Shown: positions 1 to 6,612 of the stretch, one piece after another
Numbering within the stretch: position 1 is the stretch's first letter
How the letters are laid out: each line of letters starts with the position of its first letter
Assembly: GCF_040096455.1 (NCBI RefSeq)
Contig: NZ_JBBMER010000014.1
Location: 1-10,971, forward strand
Source: Lachnospira rogosae
GTDB lineage: Bacteria; Bacillota; Clostridia; Lachnospirales; Lachnospiraceae
DNA: 10,971 nucleotides
Direction of reading: 5' to 3'
Made by a program: the position numbers and the translations under genes
Notes under the pieces: generated by a model
What the model saw: the letters and a program-made list of their open reading frames with translations, nothing else
The model's database searches: none
Told to the model about the DNA's origin: nothing

Positions 1-41
1 AATGCAATAAAGCAAATGCCGAAAAATTCCAAAACATATTT

Positions 42-220
42 ATGTGGAATGCACTCATATTGGTACTTGTAGAAATGTCAAAATTCTTGTTTATAAAATT
101 AAGAAAATGGAATTATTTTACTTTCTGGACATGGAAGCTGGTTCATTTCTGGATATAATACAGCTTCAAATGAAGAAAAGGAAAAATATGATGAAAAGAA
201 GTTATGCAGAACAATGGGAA
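42..220 (+). pseudogene. DUF3784 small membrane protein, decayed fragment
   Basis: Reading 103-219 in frame 1 gives a stretch with the hallmarks of DUF3784 proteins: LLSGHGSWFISGYNTAS followed by a charged run and KKLCRTMG. In that family this segment follows one short N-terminal membrane helix and precedes further helices. Here the frame is blocked by TAA at 100-102. The only plausible start is ATG at 42, in a different frame, which encodes a hydrophobic MWNALILVLV that could be the original first helix. At least one frameshift must therefore lie between about 70 and 105. The homology stops near 218, where the sequence becomes TfoX-like. Function of the family is unknown. The family call is from recognition of the motif and is fairly firm; the start and frameshift position are inferred. 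Confidence 0.55.
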
Positions 221-448
221 TTGGAAGAAATCACTTATCGCACCATGATGGGAGAATTTATTCTTTATTATCGAGGCAAAATCGTAGGTGGCATCTATGA
301 TGATAGATTACTCGTGAAACCAGTAAAATCAGCTGTCCGGTATATGCCGACAGCTCCGTATGAATTGCCATATGATGGAGCAAAGAGGATGCTGTTGGTA
401 GAGGAAGTGGATAATAAGAAATTGATGGTTTATTCCATACGGGAATAA
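188..448 (+). pseudogene. TfoX/Sxy N-terminal domain protein, truncated at both ends
   Basis: From residue 12 (base 221) the product carries the TfoX_N pattern as found in Firmicutes: LEEITYRTMMGEF, YYRGKIVGGIYDDRLLVKP, then a SAV-YMPTAPYELPY segment and AKRMLLVEEVDNK. The family normally has about 12-15 more residues before LEEITYR and about 20 after VDNK ending in a Pro/Lys-rich tail. Here the front is replaced by out-of-frame DUF3784 coding and the end changes frame after DNK and stops 9 residues later. The open frame extends upstream to a GTG at 44, but that part is not TfoX-like. ATG 188 is chosen because AAAGGA lies 5 bases before it. TfoX regulates competence in Gammaproteobacteria; in Firmicutes the role is unknown. 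It is probably non-functional. Confidence 0.65.
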
Positions 449-464
449 ATCTTCATCAAATCTT
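447..464 (+). promoter_or_regulatory. Putative LanR (NisR-type) operator, TCT-N8-TCT
   Basis: The heptamer AAATCTT occurs at 447-453 and again at 458-464, spaced exactly 11 bp, about one helical turn. Inside it TCT (450-452), eight bases and TCT (461-463) reproduce the TCT-N8-TCT pattern known for NisR-activated nisA and nisF promoters. The second half overlaps the poor -35 of the lanF promoter, as expected for an OmpR-family activator. Binding by the LanR encoded at 2721-3383 is an inference. Confidence 0.5.
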
Positions 465-488
465 TATTTTTTTCTGTTAGGTTATATT
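460..488 (+). promoter_or_regulatory. Candidate promoter of lanFEGRK
   Basis: TATATT at 483-488 is a reasonable -10. Seventeen bases upstream is ATCTTT (460-465), a poor -35 that lies on the second half of the direct repeat, so activator dependence is likely. The transcript would start near 495 and the lanF ribosome site follows at about 509-518. Confidence 0.4.
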
Positions 489-526
489 TCAGTAAGAAAT
501 AAAATATGGAAGGAAGGATAGTAAAG

Positions 527-1240
527 ATGGAAATGATGTTGCAGACACAAAATTTGTGTAAATATTTTAGAAAACAGAAAGCGGTAAATAATGTTTCACT
601 TAATATAGAAAAGGGACAGATTTATGGACTGCTTGGACCGAATGGCGCTGGTAAATCTACCACATTGAAAATGTTGACTGGTATGATGAAACCCACTGCA
701 GGAAAGATTTACTTTGATGGAAAACTTTGGGATAGGAAAGATTTATCAAAAATAGGAGCGTTAATTGAGAATCCGCCTATTTATGAAAATCTTTCCGCCA
801 GAGAGAATTTGAAGGTAAGACAATTATTGCTTGGTACAGATGAAAACAGAATTGATGAGGTCTTGCAGATTGTATCACTTACAAACACCGGAAAGAAGAA
901 AGCAGGACAGTTTTCTTTGGGGATGAAGCAAAGACTAGGCATTGCAATGGCATTGCTTGGAGAACCGGAACTTTTGATATTGGATGAACCTACGAATGGA
1001 TTAGATCCAATAGGCATCGAGGAATTACGAGAGCTGATCCGGTCTTTTCCGGAACAGGGAATCACTGTAATTCTCTCCAGTCATATTCTCTCGGAGGTAC
1101 AGTTACTTGCAGATAAAGTCGGGATTATTTCAGGTGGAATCTTAGGATACGAAGGAGCATTAAAGCAGGGAGATAATCTTGAAGATTTGTTTATGAATGT
1201 GGTAAGAAAAAACCAGAAAGCAGGTGAAATCCATGGTTAA
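527..1240 (+). CDS. lanF: LanF-type lantibiotic immunity ABC transporter, ATP-binding subunit
   Basis: This is the ATPase of an exporter that removes lantibiotics or related cationic peptides from the membrane; it would work with the LanE and LanG permeases encoded next. Visible motifs, numbered from ATG 527: Walker A GPNGAGKS (37-44), a Glu (E81 in ALIENPPIYENL) where most ABC ATPases have the Q-loop Gln, signature FSLGMKQR (129-136), Walker B LLILDEPT with D153/E154, and switch H186. The 'E-loop' is a known mark of lantibiotic-immunity ATPases, which supports the subfamily. Length (237 residues) is normal. The frame opens at ATG 506, but GGAAGGAAGGA at 509-519 sits correctly before ATG 527, so 527 is preferred. 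It overlaps lanE by 8 bases, suggesting translational coupling. Homologous systems without a lantibiotic include C. difficile CprABC. Confidence 0.9.
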   Translation: MEMMLQTQNLCKYFRKQKAVNNVSLNIEKGQIYGLLGPNGAGKSTTLKMLTGMMKPTAGKIYFDGKLWDRKDLSKIGALIENPPIYENLSARENLKVRQLLLGTDENRIDEVLQIVSLTNTGKKKAGQFSLGMKQRLGIAMALLGEPELLILDEPTNGLDPIGIEELRELIRSFPEQGITVILSSHILSEVQLLADKVGIISGGILGYEGALKQGDNLEDLFMNVVRKNQKAGEIHG

Positions 1241-1964
1241 TATTATAAAAGCAGAACATCAAAAAGCCAAAAGAACCATGCGAAAAAAGTTTATCTGGGG
1301 ATTTCCTCTTCTTACATTTGTCATGGCATTTATATTTACTCTTGGGATGACAAATGCTTATGCAGAAAGTGTTTGGAACTGGTGGTATACACTTTTGCTG
1401 CCGGGGATGATTGCTCTATTTTGTTATCTTTCTGTGGCGCAGGAGAAAAAGATAAAATACTATCATTTAATGACTATTCCCACAGACAGAAGAAAATTGT
1501 TGCTGGGGAAAATTATTTATATTGGGTACATGATTTTGTTTTCTAATGTGATTGTGTTTGCAGGAGCAACGCTTGGAGGCTTTCTTCTAACGACACCTGT
1601 TCCAGTGAAAGGAGCGTTGATTGCAGTATTGTTTCTGACGGTTTCTGAGTTATGGGAGATTCCAGTAGCTTTATTTTTAAGCGAACGATTTGGAATGATT
1701 GTAAACCTGTTCGTCTGCCTGTTTATTACCGTCAGCGGTGTGCTAATATCACAAACCAGAATCTGGTATGTACTTGTTTCTGCAATCCCTATGCGAATGA
1801 TGTGCCCGTTGCTTCATGTTTTACCAAATGGACTCGCCGCAGAAGTAGGGAATCCTCTTTTGGATACGGGAGTCATTGTTCCGGGAATGTGTCTCTCAAT
1901 CATCTGGTTTGTTTTTGTAACGGTTCTGTTTTTGAAATGGTTTGAGAGAAGAGAGGTGAAATAA
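1233..1964 (+). CDS. lanE: LanE-type lantibiotic immunity ABC permease (MutE/EpiE family)
   Basis: This is the first membrane subunit of the LanFEG exporter. The 243-residue product begins with a short basic segment (IIKAEHQKAKRTMRKK) and then shows about six hydrophobic spans near residues 20-40, 52-68, 95-120, 126-150, 153-172 and 215-236, ending in a basic cytoplasmic tail. The N-terminal 'AEHQKxKRT' style and its place directly after lanF are typical of the MutE/EpiE permeases. The reading frame could also begin at GTG 1224, but ATG 1233 has AGGTG six bases upstream and gives the usual short N-terminus. The start lies inside lanF, and the stop is one base before lanG, so the three genes are tightly coupled. 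Substrate cannot be deduced from the permease sequence. Confidence 0.85.
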   Translation: MVNIIKAEHQKAKRTMRKKFIWGFPLLTFVMAFIFTLGMTNAYAESVWNWWYTLLLPGMIALFCYLSVAQEKKIKYYHLMTIPTDRRKLLLGKIIYIGYMILFSNVIVFAGATLGGFLLTTPVPVKGALIAVLFLTVSELWEIPVALFLSERFGMIVNLFVCLFITVSGVLISQTRIWYVLVSAIPMRMMCPLLHVLPNGLAAEVGNPLLDTGVIVPGMCLSIIWFVFVTVLFLKWFERREVK

Positions 1965-1965
1965 G

Positions 1966-2706
1966 ATGATTGGAAGATCTCTTAATGCAGACTTGCGAAA
2001 GATGAAAGGAACATCTGTGATTCTGGCACACTTACTGATTCCGATTATAACCAGCGTTATATTTTTAATATATTACTTTTTTTCACCATGGAATGAAAAT
2101 ATGAAAGTGATTGCATTTTATCAGGCAATAGGAGCAGGACTTCCGGTACTTATTGGAATTTTTACAGCAAGTGTGATGGAACAGGAACAAAATGCAGGTA
2201 ATTTTCAAAATCTGTTGTCTTTACCAGATAAACCTGCAGCATTTTTATCGAAACTGTTGATGCTACTGGTTTTGTGTCTGTGCTCTATCCTATTGACAGC
2301 AATCATATTCGGAATTGGATTTGGAAGAATCGCATCAAGCGATATCGAAATCATGAAAGGATGTATATTTGCAGCATTGCTGCTGTGGGGAAGCAGTGTT
2401 CCACTTTATCTGTGGCAGCTGATTCTGGCTTTTCAGTTTGGAAAAGGGGTATCCATTGGAGCAGGGATTATATCAGGACTAATTAGTGCATTGATGCTTA
2501 CCGGACTTGGAGATTATGTGTGGAAATATGTATTTATCTGCTGGACGGGTAGAGTACCATATACTTATCTGCAATCTGTATTGGGAGAAACTAGTGTAGG
2601 TGAATGGTTGTCATTCATACCAGGTTGCTTAATATTTACAGGGATTAGTATGGTATACTATTTTTGGTGGGTAAACCACTGGGAAGGAAACAGAATATCG
2701 GAATAG
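1966..2706 (+). CDS. lanG: LanG-type lantibiotic immunity ABC permease (MutG family)
   Basis: This is the second membrane subunit of the exporter, 246 residues, with about six hydrophobic spans (roughly 17-40, 52-72, 93-116, 128-152, 160-180, 210-235). The N-terminus MIGRSLNADLRKMKGT and the cytoplasmic-side motif EQEQNAGNFQNLLSLP between spans two and three are characteristic of MutG/LanG-like proteins; a related 'Q-x-GNFQ' region is shared across this permease class. GAGAGGTG at 1949-1956 precedes ATG 1966. It starts two bases after the lanE stop and ends 14 bases before lanR, so it is part of the same transcript. No damage is seen. Confidence 0.85.
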   Translation: MIGRSLNADLRKMKGTSVILAHLLIPIITSVIFLIYYFFSPWNENMKVIAFYQAIGAGLPVLIGIFTASVMEQEQNAGNFQNLLSLPDKPAAFLSKLLMLLVLCLCSILLTAIIFGIGFGRIASSDIEIMKGCIFAALLLWGSSVPLYLWQLILAFQFGKGVSIGAGIISGLISALMLTGLGDYVWKYVFICWTGRVPYTYLQSVLGETSVGEWLSFIPGCLIFTGISMVYYFWWVNHWEGNRISE

Positions 2707-2720
2707 AATCGAGGGAAACT

Positions 2721-3383
2721 ATGGCAAAAATACTGGCAGTTGATGATGAACCGGCAATTTTGGAAATGATAGAAAGCATTTTGAATAAGGATGGACATCT
2801 GGTTACCAAAGTAAGTAATCCACTAAAAATTAATATGGAAGAATTACATTGTTATGACCTGATTTTACTGGACATTATGATGCCTGGAATTGACGGCTTC
2901 GAATTATGCAAAAGAATCAGGGCACTTGTGGATTGTCCGATTTTGTTTCTTACGGCAAAAACGGAGGAAAACAGTCTGGTAAACGGACTTTCTTTAGGAG
3001 CAGATGATTATATTTCAAAGCCATTTGGAGTGATGGAACTTCGAGCAAGGATCAACGCGCATCTACGGAGAGAGCACAGGGAACATTCTGTCAGAATGGT
3101 TTTAGGGAGAGTCTGCATTCAGATGTCTCAAAAGAAACTATTGGTTGATGATAAAGAACTTCCGTTTACGAAAGCAGAGTACGAAATCTGTGAATTTCTG
3201 GCTAAAAACAGAGGACAGGTTTTCTCGAAGGAACAGATATTGGAAGCGGTCTTTGGCTTTGACAATGAGAGTAATGACAGTACTATAATCACGCATATCA
3301 AAAATATAAGAGCAAAATTTGCGGATTATGATTATATGCCGATAAAAACAGTCTGGGGGATTGGATATAAATGGGAAGAGTAA
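2721..3383 (+). CDS. lanR: OmpR-family response regulator of the Lan system (LanR/NisR/SpaR-like)
   Basis: This is a cytoplasmic transcription factor of 220 residues. The receiver domain (1-115) has acidic pair D8/D9, phospho-acceptor D51 in LLDIMMPG, T78 and K100 in SKPF. The winged-helix DNA-binding domain (about 125-220) has the usual TKAEYEICEFLAKNRGQVFS region, a recognition helix near DSTIITHIKNIRAKF and a closing TVWGIGYKW. The open frame reaches back to 2664 inside lanG, but ATG 2721 with CGAGGGA at 2710-2716 is the start that matches the family (MAKILAVDDEP). It lies directly after the permeases and overlaps lanK by 13 bases. The expected target is the TCT-N8-TCT repeat upstream of lanF, giving positive feedback on the whole operon; that link is inferred. 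Confidence 0.9.
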   Translation: MAKILAVDDEPAILEMIESILNKDGHLVTKVSNPLKINMEELHCYDLILLDIMMPGIDGFELCKRIRALVDCPILFLTAKTEENSLVNGLSLGADDYISKPFGVMELRARINAHLRREHREHSVRMVLGRVCIQMSQKKLLVDDKELPFTKAEYEICEFLAKNRGQVFSKEQILEAVFGFDNESNDSTIITHIKNIRAKFADYDYMPIKTVWGIGYKWEE

Positions 3384-4747
3384 AGAGAAGCAATGCACTC
3401 AGCAGGATTTTTATGAGATATGTACTGGTCATGCTTGGATCATTAGTTGGTTTGGTGATTGTTGCTTATCTGCTGCTGTACCTTTTGATTAGTGTGGGCT
3501 GTATTTATCCGGCAAATTATGCAGAGCAAAAGATTAATGAAGCATATGATACGATTCTACGTGCAGATAAAGTGACTGCTGAGATGATTCCCGCACTTTG
3601 TGATTATGTAATCTTTTCAGAGAATGGAGAGAAAATAGGTGGAGATCTGCCAGAACAATACGAACAGATAGCATGGAATGTTGCAAAGTACAGAAACGCA
3701 TCCGGGAAATATTTTTATAAAGTAATTGTAAGGGAAAATGAATATGTTGTATTGCAATATCGCCTGACACCTCAATATCATTCAGCTTTTTTGAGGGAGC
3801 ATTTTATAGGACCACAGAATGTGATGATTATTATGTCTGTGATTGGAGCGGTAGCGATTATCATCATTCCGTCCATACGTTTTGGAAAAAGAATCAAAAA
3901 GCAGATGCAGCCTGTATTAGACGCAATCGGACAAATAAAGGATCAAAATCTGGAATATGAGACATCCTGTTCCGGTATCAAAGAGTTTGATGACTGTTTA
4001 TCGGCAATCGATGATATGCGAGATGCATTGCGAGAATCTTTAGAAAAGCAGTGGAAAACAGAGCAGGAAAAGAAACAACAGATGTCTGCTTTGGCGCATG
4101 ATATTAAAACACCTCTTACGATTGTACGGGGAAATGCAGAACTACTTTCAGAGACTGAACTGACCACAGAACAGAAGAAAAATATCACTTATGTTTTGAA
4201 CGGCACAACACAGATACAAAGTTATGTAAAACAGTTGATAGATGTCACAAAATCATGGAATTGCAGTGATGTTACCTATACAACGATGAGGTTAGAAGAT
4301 TTTTTCGCAGATATAAAGGAACAGGCACTCGGACTGGTAGAAATCTATCACCAGAAGATAGATTGGAAGGCGGAACAAAGTGATAAAAAGGTAACGATTG
4401 ATTATGATCCAATGTTCCGGGCCGTAATGAATGTGATTCAGAATGCAGTGGAGCATACAAAAGAAAATGGAATCATTTATATTGACGCAAAGGAGCAGGA
4501 TGACCGGCTGACATTCATTGTGGAGGATAGCGGATCAGGATTTACAAAAGAAGCATTATTGCATGGCACAGAGCAGTTTTTTATGGATGACACAAGTAGA
4601 AATGGCGAAGCCCATTATGGGATGGGACTATTTTTTGCAAAAACTGTGGCTGAAAAATATGGTGGAGGTATTAAACTTTCAAATTCTGAAAATACAGGTG
4701 GGGCGAGGGTAGAAATATTTTTCCTGAGTAGTCAGAAAACACGCTAA
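3371..4747 (+). CDS. lanK: Membrane sensor histidine kinase of the Lan system (LanK/SpaK/NisK-like)
   Basis: The 458-residue sensor has a basic N-terminus, one membrane helix (about 17-44), an external region of roughly 100 residues (45-148), a second helix (about 150-168), then cytoplasmic dimerisation and ATPase domains. Seen motifs: H-box SALAHDIKTPLT with H243, N-box VIQNAVEH with N358, G1 box VEDSGSGF (D386), and G2 box YGMGLF. The large external domain between two helices fits a peptide-sensing NisK/SpaK-type kinase rather than a short-loop BceS type. ATG 3371 overlaps lanR and has only GGGGGA ten bases upstream; ATG 3413 with AGCAGGA before it is an alternative but would remove the basic N-terminal segment. 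It should phosphorylate the neighbouring regulator. No terminator follows immediately. Confidence 0.9.
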   Translation: MGRVKRSNALSRIFMRYVLVMLGSLVGLVIVAYLLLYLLISVGCIYPANYAEQKINEAYDTILRADKVTAEMIPALCDYVIFSENGEKIGGDLPEQYEQIAWNVAKYRNASGKYFYKVIVRENEYVVLQYRLTPQYHSAFLREHFIGPQNVMIIMSVIGAVAIIIIPSIRFGKRIKKQMQPVLDAIGQIKDQNLEYETSCSGIKEFDDCLSAIDDMRDALRESLEKQWKTEQEKKQQMSALAHDIKTPLTIVRGNAELLSETELTTEQKKNITYVLNGTTQIQSYVKQLIDVTKSWNCSDVTYTTMRLEDFFADIKEQALGLVEIYHQKIDWKAEQSDKKVTIDYDPMFRAVMNVIQNAVEHTKENGIIYIDAKEQDDRLTFIVEDSGSGFTKEALLHGTEQFFMDDTSRNGEAHYGMGLFFAKTVAEKYGGGIKLSNSENTGGARVEIFFLSSQKTR

Positions 4748-4776
4748 ATAGAACGCAATTAAGCTATGTAAAAGAA

Positions 4777-4941
4777 ATGGAAGATACTATCACAAACCGA
4801 ATGCTTCACTGGTCTTATACACCTGAACAGAAAGAGAAAGTGAAGAAGGCACTTGCCGCAGGAGTTGCTAAGTCAACGATTCTTACTTACTTCTATCCGG
4901 AGGTTACTGTGGAGAGGATGAGTTTATATCGGAAGAAGTAG
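4777..4941 (+). CDS. Small ORF of 54 residues, unknown, possibly the tail of a lost gene
   Basis: The frame from ATG 4777 reads MEDTITNRMLHWSYTPEQ, continues through a charged helix with KKALAAGVAKSTIL and TYFYPEVTVERM, and stops at 4939-4941. Composition is protein-like (amphipathic helices, few rare residues), and the frame stays open for nine codons before the ATG, so it may be the 3' end of a longer decayed gene. No convincing ribosome site is seen. The 'YTPEQ...VKKALAAGV' type segment recalls short repeated modules in proteins of integrative elements, but I cannot name the family. Confidence 0.4.
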   Translation: MEDTITNRMLHWSYTPEQKEKVKKALAAGVAKSTILTYFYPEVTVERMSLYRKK

Positions 4942-4950
4942 TAAATGTTA

Positions 4951-4990
4951 TCGCATAGACACAGGATTATGTTATACTGTGTCTATGCGA
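4951..4990. repeat. Perfect 14-bp inverted repeat (12-base spacer) over a promoter
   Basis: TCGCATAGACACAG (4951-4964) and CTGTGTCTATGCGA (4977-4990) are exact reverse complements. No run of T follows on either strand, so it does not look like a terminator. The -10 box at 4973-4978 lies across the spacer and the first bases of the right arm, which makes a repressor operator the best reading. Confidence 0.7.
4970..4978 (+). promoter_or_regulatory. Extended -10 promoter for the methyltransferase gene
   Basis: TGTTATACT combines TATACT with an upstream TG, an extended -10. No good -35 is seen at 16-18 bases. The start point would be near 4985, inside the right arm of the palindrome, and the gene's ATG follows about 45 bases later. 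Confidence 0.45.
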
Positions 4991-5029
4991 CATTAAAGAA
5001 ACTTACAAATCGTTGTTTGGAGGTACACG

Positions 5030-5611
5030 ATGATAATAAAAATTGTTACACTTTCACTGATGGCAGTGTTTTACATCTGCTATTTTGCAAAGCTGATTAG
5101 TCAGAAAAAGCAAGGCATAAATACAGACCAATTAGGAAAAGGAAAAGAGGGATTTGTCAAATTTATAGAAGTAGCTCTTAAAATAATCACATATTTGCTT
5201 CCTGTAATACAGATTATCAGTATTGTGTTTTGTTCGGGAACAGCACATATTGTGTTGCAATTTACAGGAGTTGTAATAACAATGTTCGGTGTACTTGCTT
5301 TTATTGTTTCTGTTACACAGATGAAGGAGAATTGGAGAGCAGGTGTGCAAAAAGAAGAAAAGACCAATTTGGTAACAACGGGCATCTATTCTATTAGCAG
5401 AAATCCTGCATTTTTGGGTTTTGATTTAATGTATATAGGAATATTGTTTTCGTTCTTTAATTGGTTCCTTTGCTTTGCCACAGGTTTTGCAGTGGTATTT
5501 TTTCATTTACAGATAGTCAATGTAGAGGAAGATTTTTTGATAAAAGCATTCGGAAATGAGTACCTGCAATACAAATCAAAAGTATGCCGATATTTAGGAA
5601 GAAAAAGATAA
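5030..5611 (+). CDS. Isoprenylcysteine carboxyl methyltransferase (ICMT)-family membrane protein
   Basis: The 193-residue protein has hydrophobic spans near 1-20, 44-67, 74-95 and 128-158, and in its last third the conserved ICMT/PEMT methyltransferase pattern: GIYSISRNPAFLGFDLMYIG, then EEDFLIKAFGNEYLQYKSKVCRYLG. In this superfamily the RNP and the E-E...F...Y segments bind S-adenosylmethionine. Bacterial members methylate unknown, probably lipid or small-molecule substrates, so the substrate is not assigned. GGAGG at 5018-5022 places the start at ATG 5030. It has its own promoter with a palindromic operator candidate and appears monocistronic. No terminator was seen in the following 200 bases. 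Confidence 0.8.
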   Translation: MIIKIVTLSLMAVFYICYFAKLISQKKQGINTDQLGKGKEGFVKFIEVALKIITYLLPVIQIISIVFCSGTAHIVLQFTGVVITMFGVLAFIVSVTQMKENWRAGVQKEEKTNLVTTGIYSISRNPAFLGFDLMYIGILFSFFNWFLCFATGFAVVFFHLQIVNVEEDFLIKAFGNEYLQYKSKVCRYLGRKR

Positions 5612-5726
5612 CTTCATATTTAGGTGGTTTGTCAATAGCAATAATATTTAATGCATAATCTGATTTAAGAGTGAATTTCAAATTTTAGATTTTCAATAAT
5701 CATGGGATAAAAATAACAGGGAGGAT

Positions 5727-5752
5727 TATAGTTTTCGGAATAAAGCCGATAT
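5727..5752 (+). promoter_or_regulatory. Candidate sigma-28 (SigD/FliA) promoter
   Basis: GCCGATAT at 5745-5752 is identical to the B. subtilis SigD -10 consensus. TATA at 5727-5730 stands 14 bases upstream, one mismatch from TAAA with the right spacing (14-16). The base run TATAGTTT also resembles the longer FliA -35, TAAAGTTT. Transcription would start about 5759 and lead into the DUF6033 gene. The rest of the 5612-5809 gap shows nothing recognisable apart from a stray AGGGAGG at 5718-5724. Confidence 0.55.
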
Positions 5753-5809
5753 ATAATATTAGAAACAATAAATAATAAAGAACGGATTCAGAGAAGGAGG
5801 ACAAAGGAT

Positions 5810-6565
5810 ATGTCAATGAATGTGAATACAACGGGTACTGTTTATGGAAGTTATCAGAATACCTACAAGGCAGGTACAGTAGATAAGAAAAAAGAAACAG
5901 CGAAAACAACAGAAAATGATAAGGTCAAGAAAAATGTGACAGAAAGTATAGCCGAAAAAAATCTAAGTAAAGAGGCACAAAAAATGCTTAAAGATATGCG
6001 TGGCTCAAGAACAGATATGGACTTTATGGTTGCAGATTTTGAAAATGGTGATAATGCTAAAGATATTTTAGCACAAAGTGATAAAGAGTTTACGGTTATT
6101 TTCTCAAAGGAAGAAATGGAGAAGATGGCATCCGATCCCAAATATTATGCTGAAAAGATGCATAGTATTGAAGGTGCTTTGCGTATGTCGGATGAAATCA
6201 ATGCTCAGTTTGGATTTGAAAGAGCATTTGGTAAGACAAACGGAATAGAAAACAGTGCAGATACTGATACAAAAATAACAAAGTTTGGTATTTCTTTTAA
6301 TAGTGATGGAACTACAACATTCTTTGCTCAATTAGAAAAAACATCAGCTAGTCAGAAAGAATATCTTGAAAAAATTCAGGAAAAGAAAGCTGCGGAGAAG
6401 AAAGAGGCGAAGAAAAAGGAACAATTAAAGCAAATTGAAGTAAAAAAAGCTACTGTTCAAGCAAATTCAAAAGATGAACTTTTGGATAAAATTAAAAATA
6501 TTGAATGGAATTCTATCAAACCAGAGGATAATAAAATCGGTGGAAGATTTGATTTTTCAATTTAG
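5810..6565 (+). CDS. DUF6033 family protein, function unknown
   Basis: A 251-residue, mostly hydrophilic protein with no signal peptide or membrane span. I recognise the DUF6033 pattern seen in Lachnospiraceae: a disordered Asn/Thr-rich start (NVNTTGTVYGSYQN), a Lys-rich linker, LSKEAQKMLKDMR, DMDFMVADFENGDNAKDIL, a FSKEEMEKMASDPKYYAEKM helix, then KFGISFNSDGTTTFFAQLEKTS, a charged coiled-coil-like stretch (about 180-210) and a C-terminal GGRFDFSI. AAGGAGG at 5794-5800 lies 9 bases before ATG 5810; ATG 5816 is possible. Upstream is a near-consensus sigma-28 promoter, which hints at co-regulation with motility or surface genes, though no flagellar gene is in view. The secreted-protein gene follows 47 bases later. 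The biochemical role is unknown. Confidence 0.75.
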   Translation: MSMNVNTTGTVYGSYQNTYKAGTVDKKKETAKTTENDKVKKNVTESIAEKNLSKEAQKMLKDMRGSRTDMDFMVADFENGDNAKDILAQSDKEFTVIFSKEEMEKMASDPKYYAEKMHSIEGALRMSDEINAQFGFERAFGKTNGIENSADTDTKITKFGISFNSDGTTTFFAQLEKTSASQKEYLEKIQEKKAAEKKEAKKKEQLKQIEVKKATVQANSKDELLDKIKNIEWNSIKPEDNKIGGRFDFSI

Positions 6566-6612
6566 TATATTTAGATGGGGATGATTACATAAAGTATGGA
6601 GGTAGATTCATT

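Noticed and set aside
4951..4990. Terminator of the Lan operon
   Set aside because: The stem is perfect, but no T run follows on either strand and a -10 box sits over its centre.
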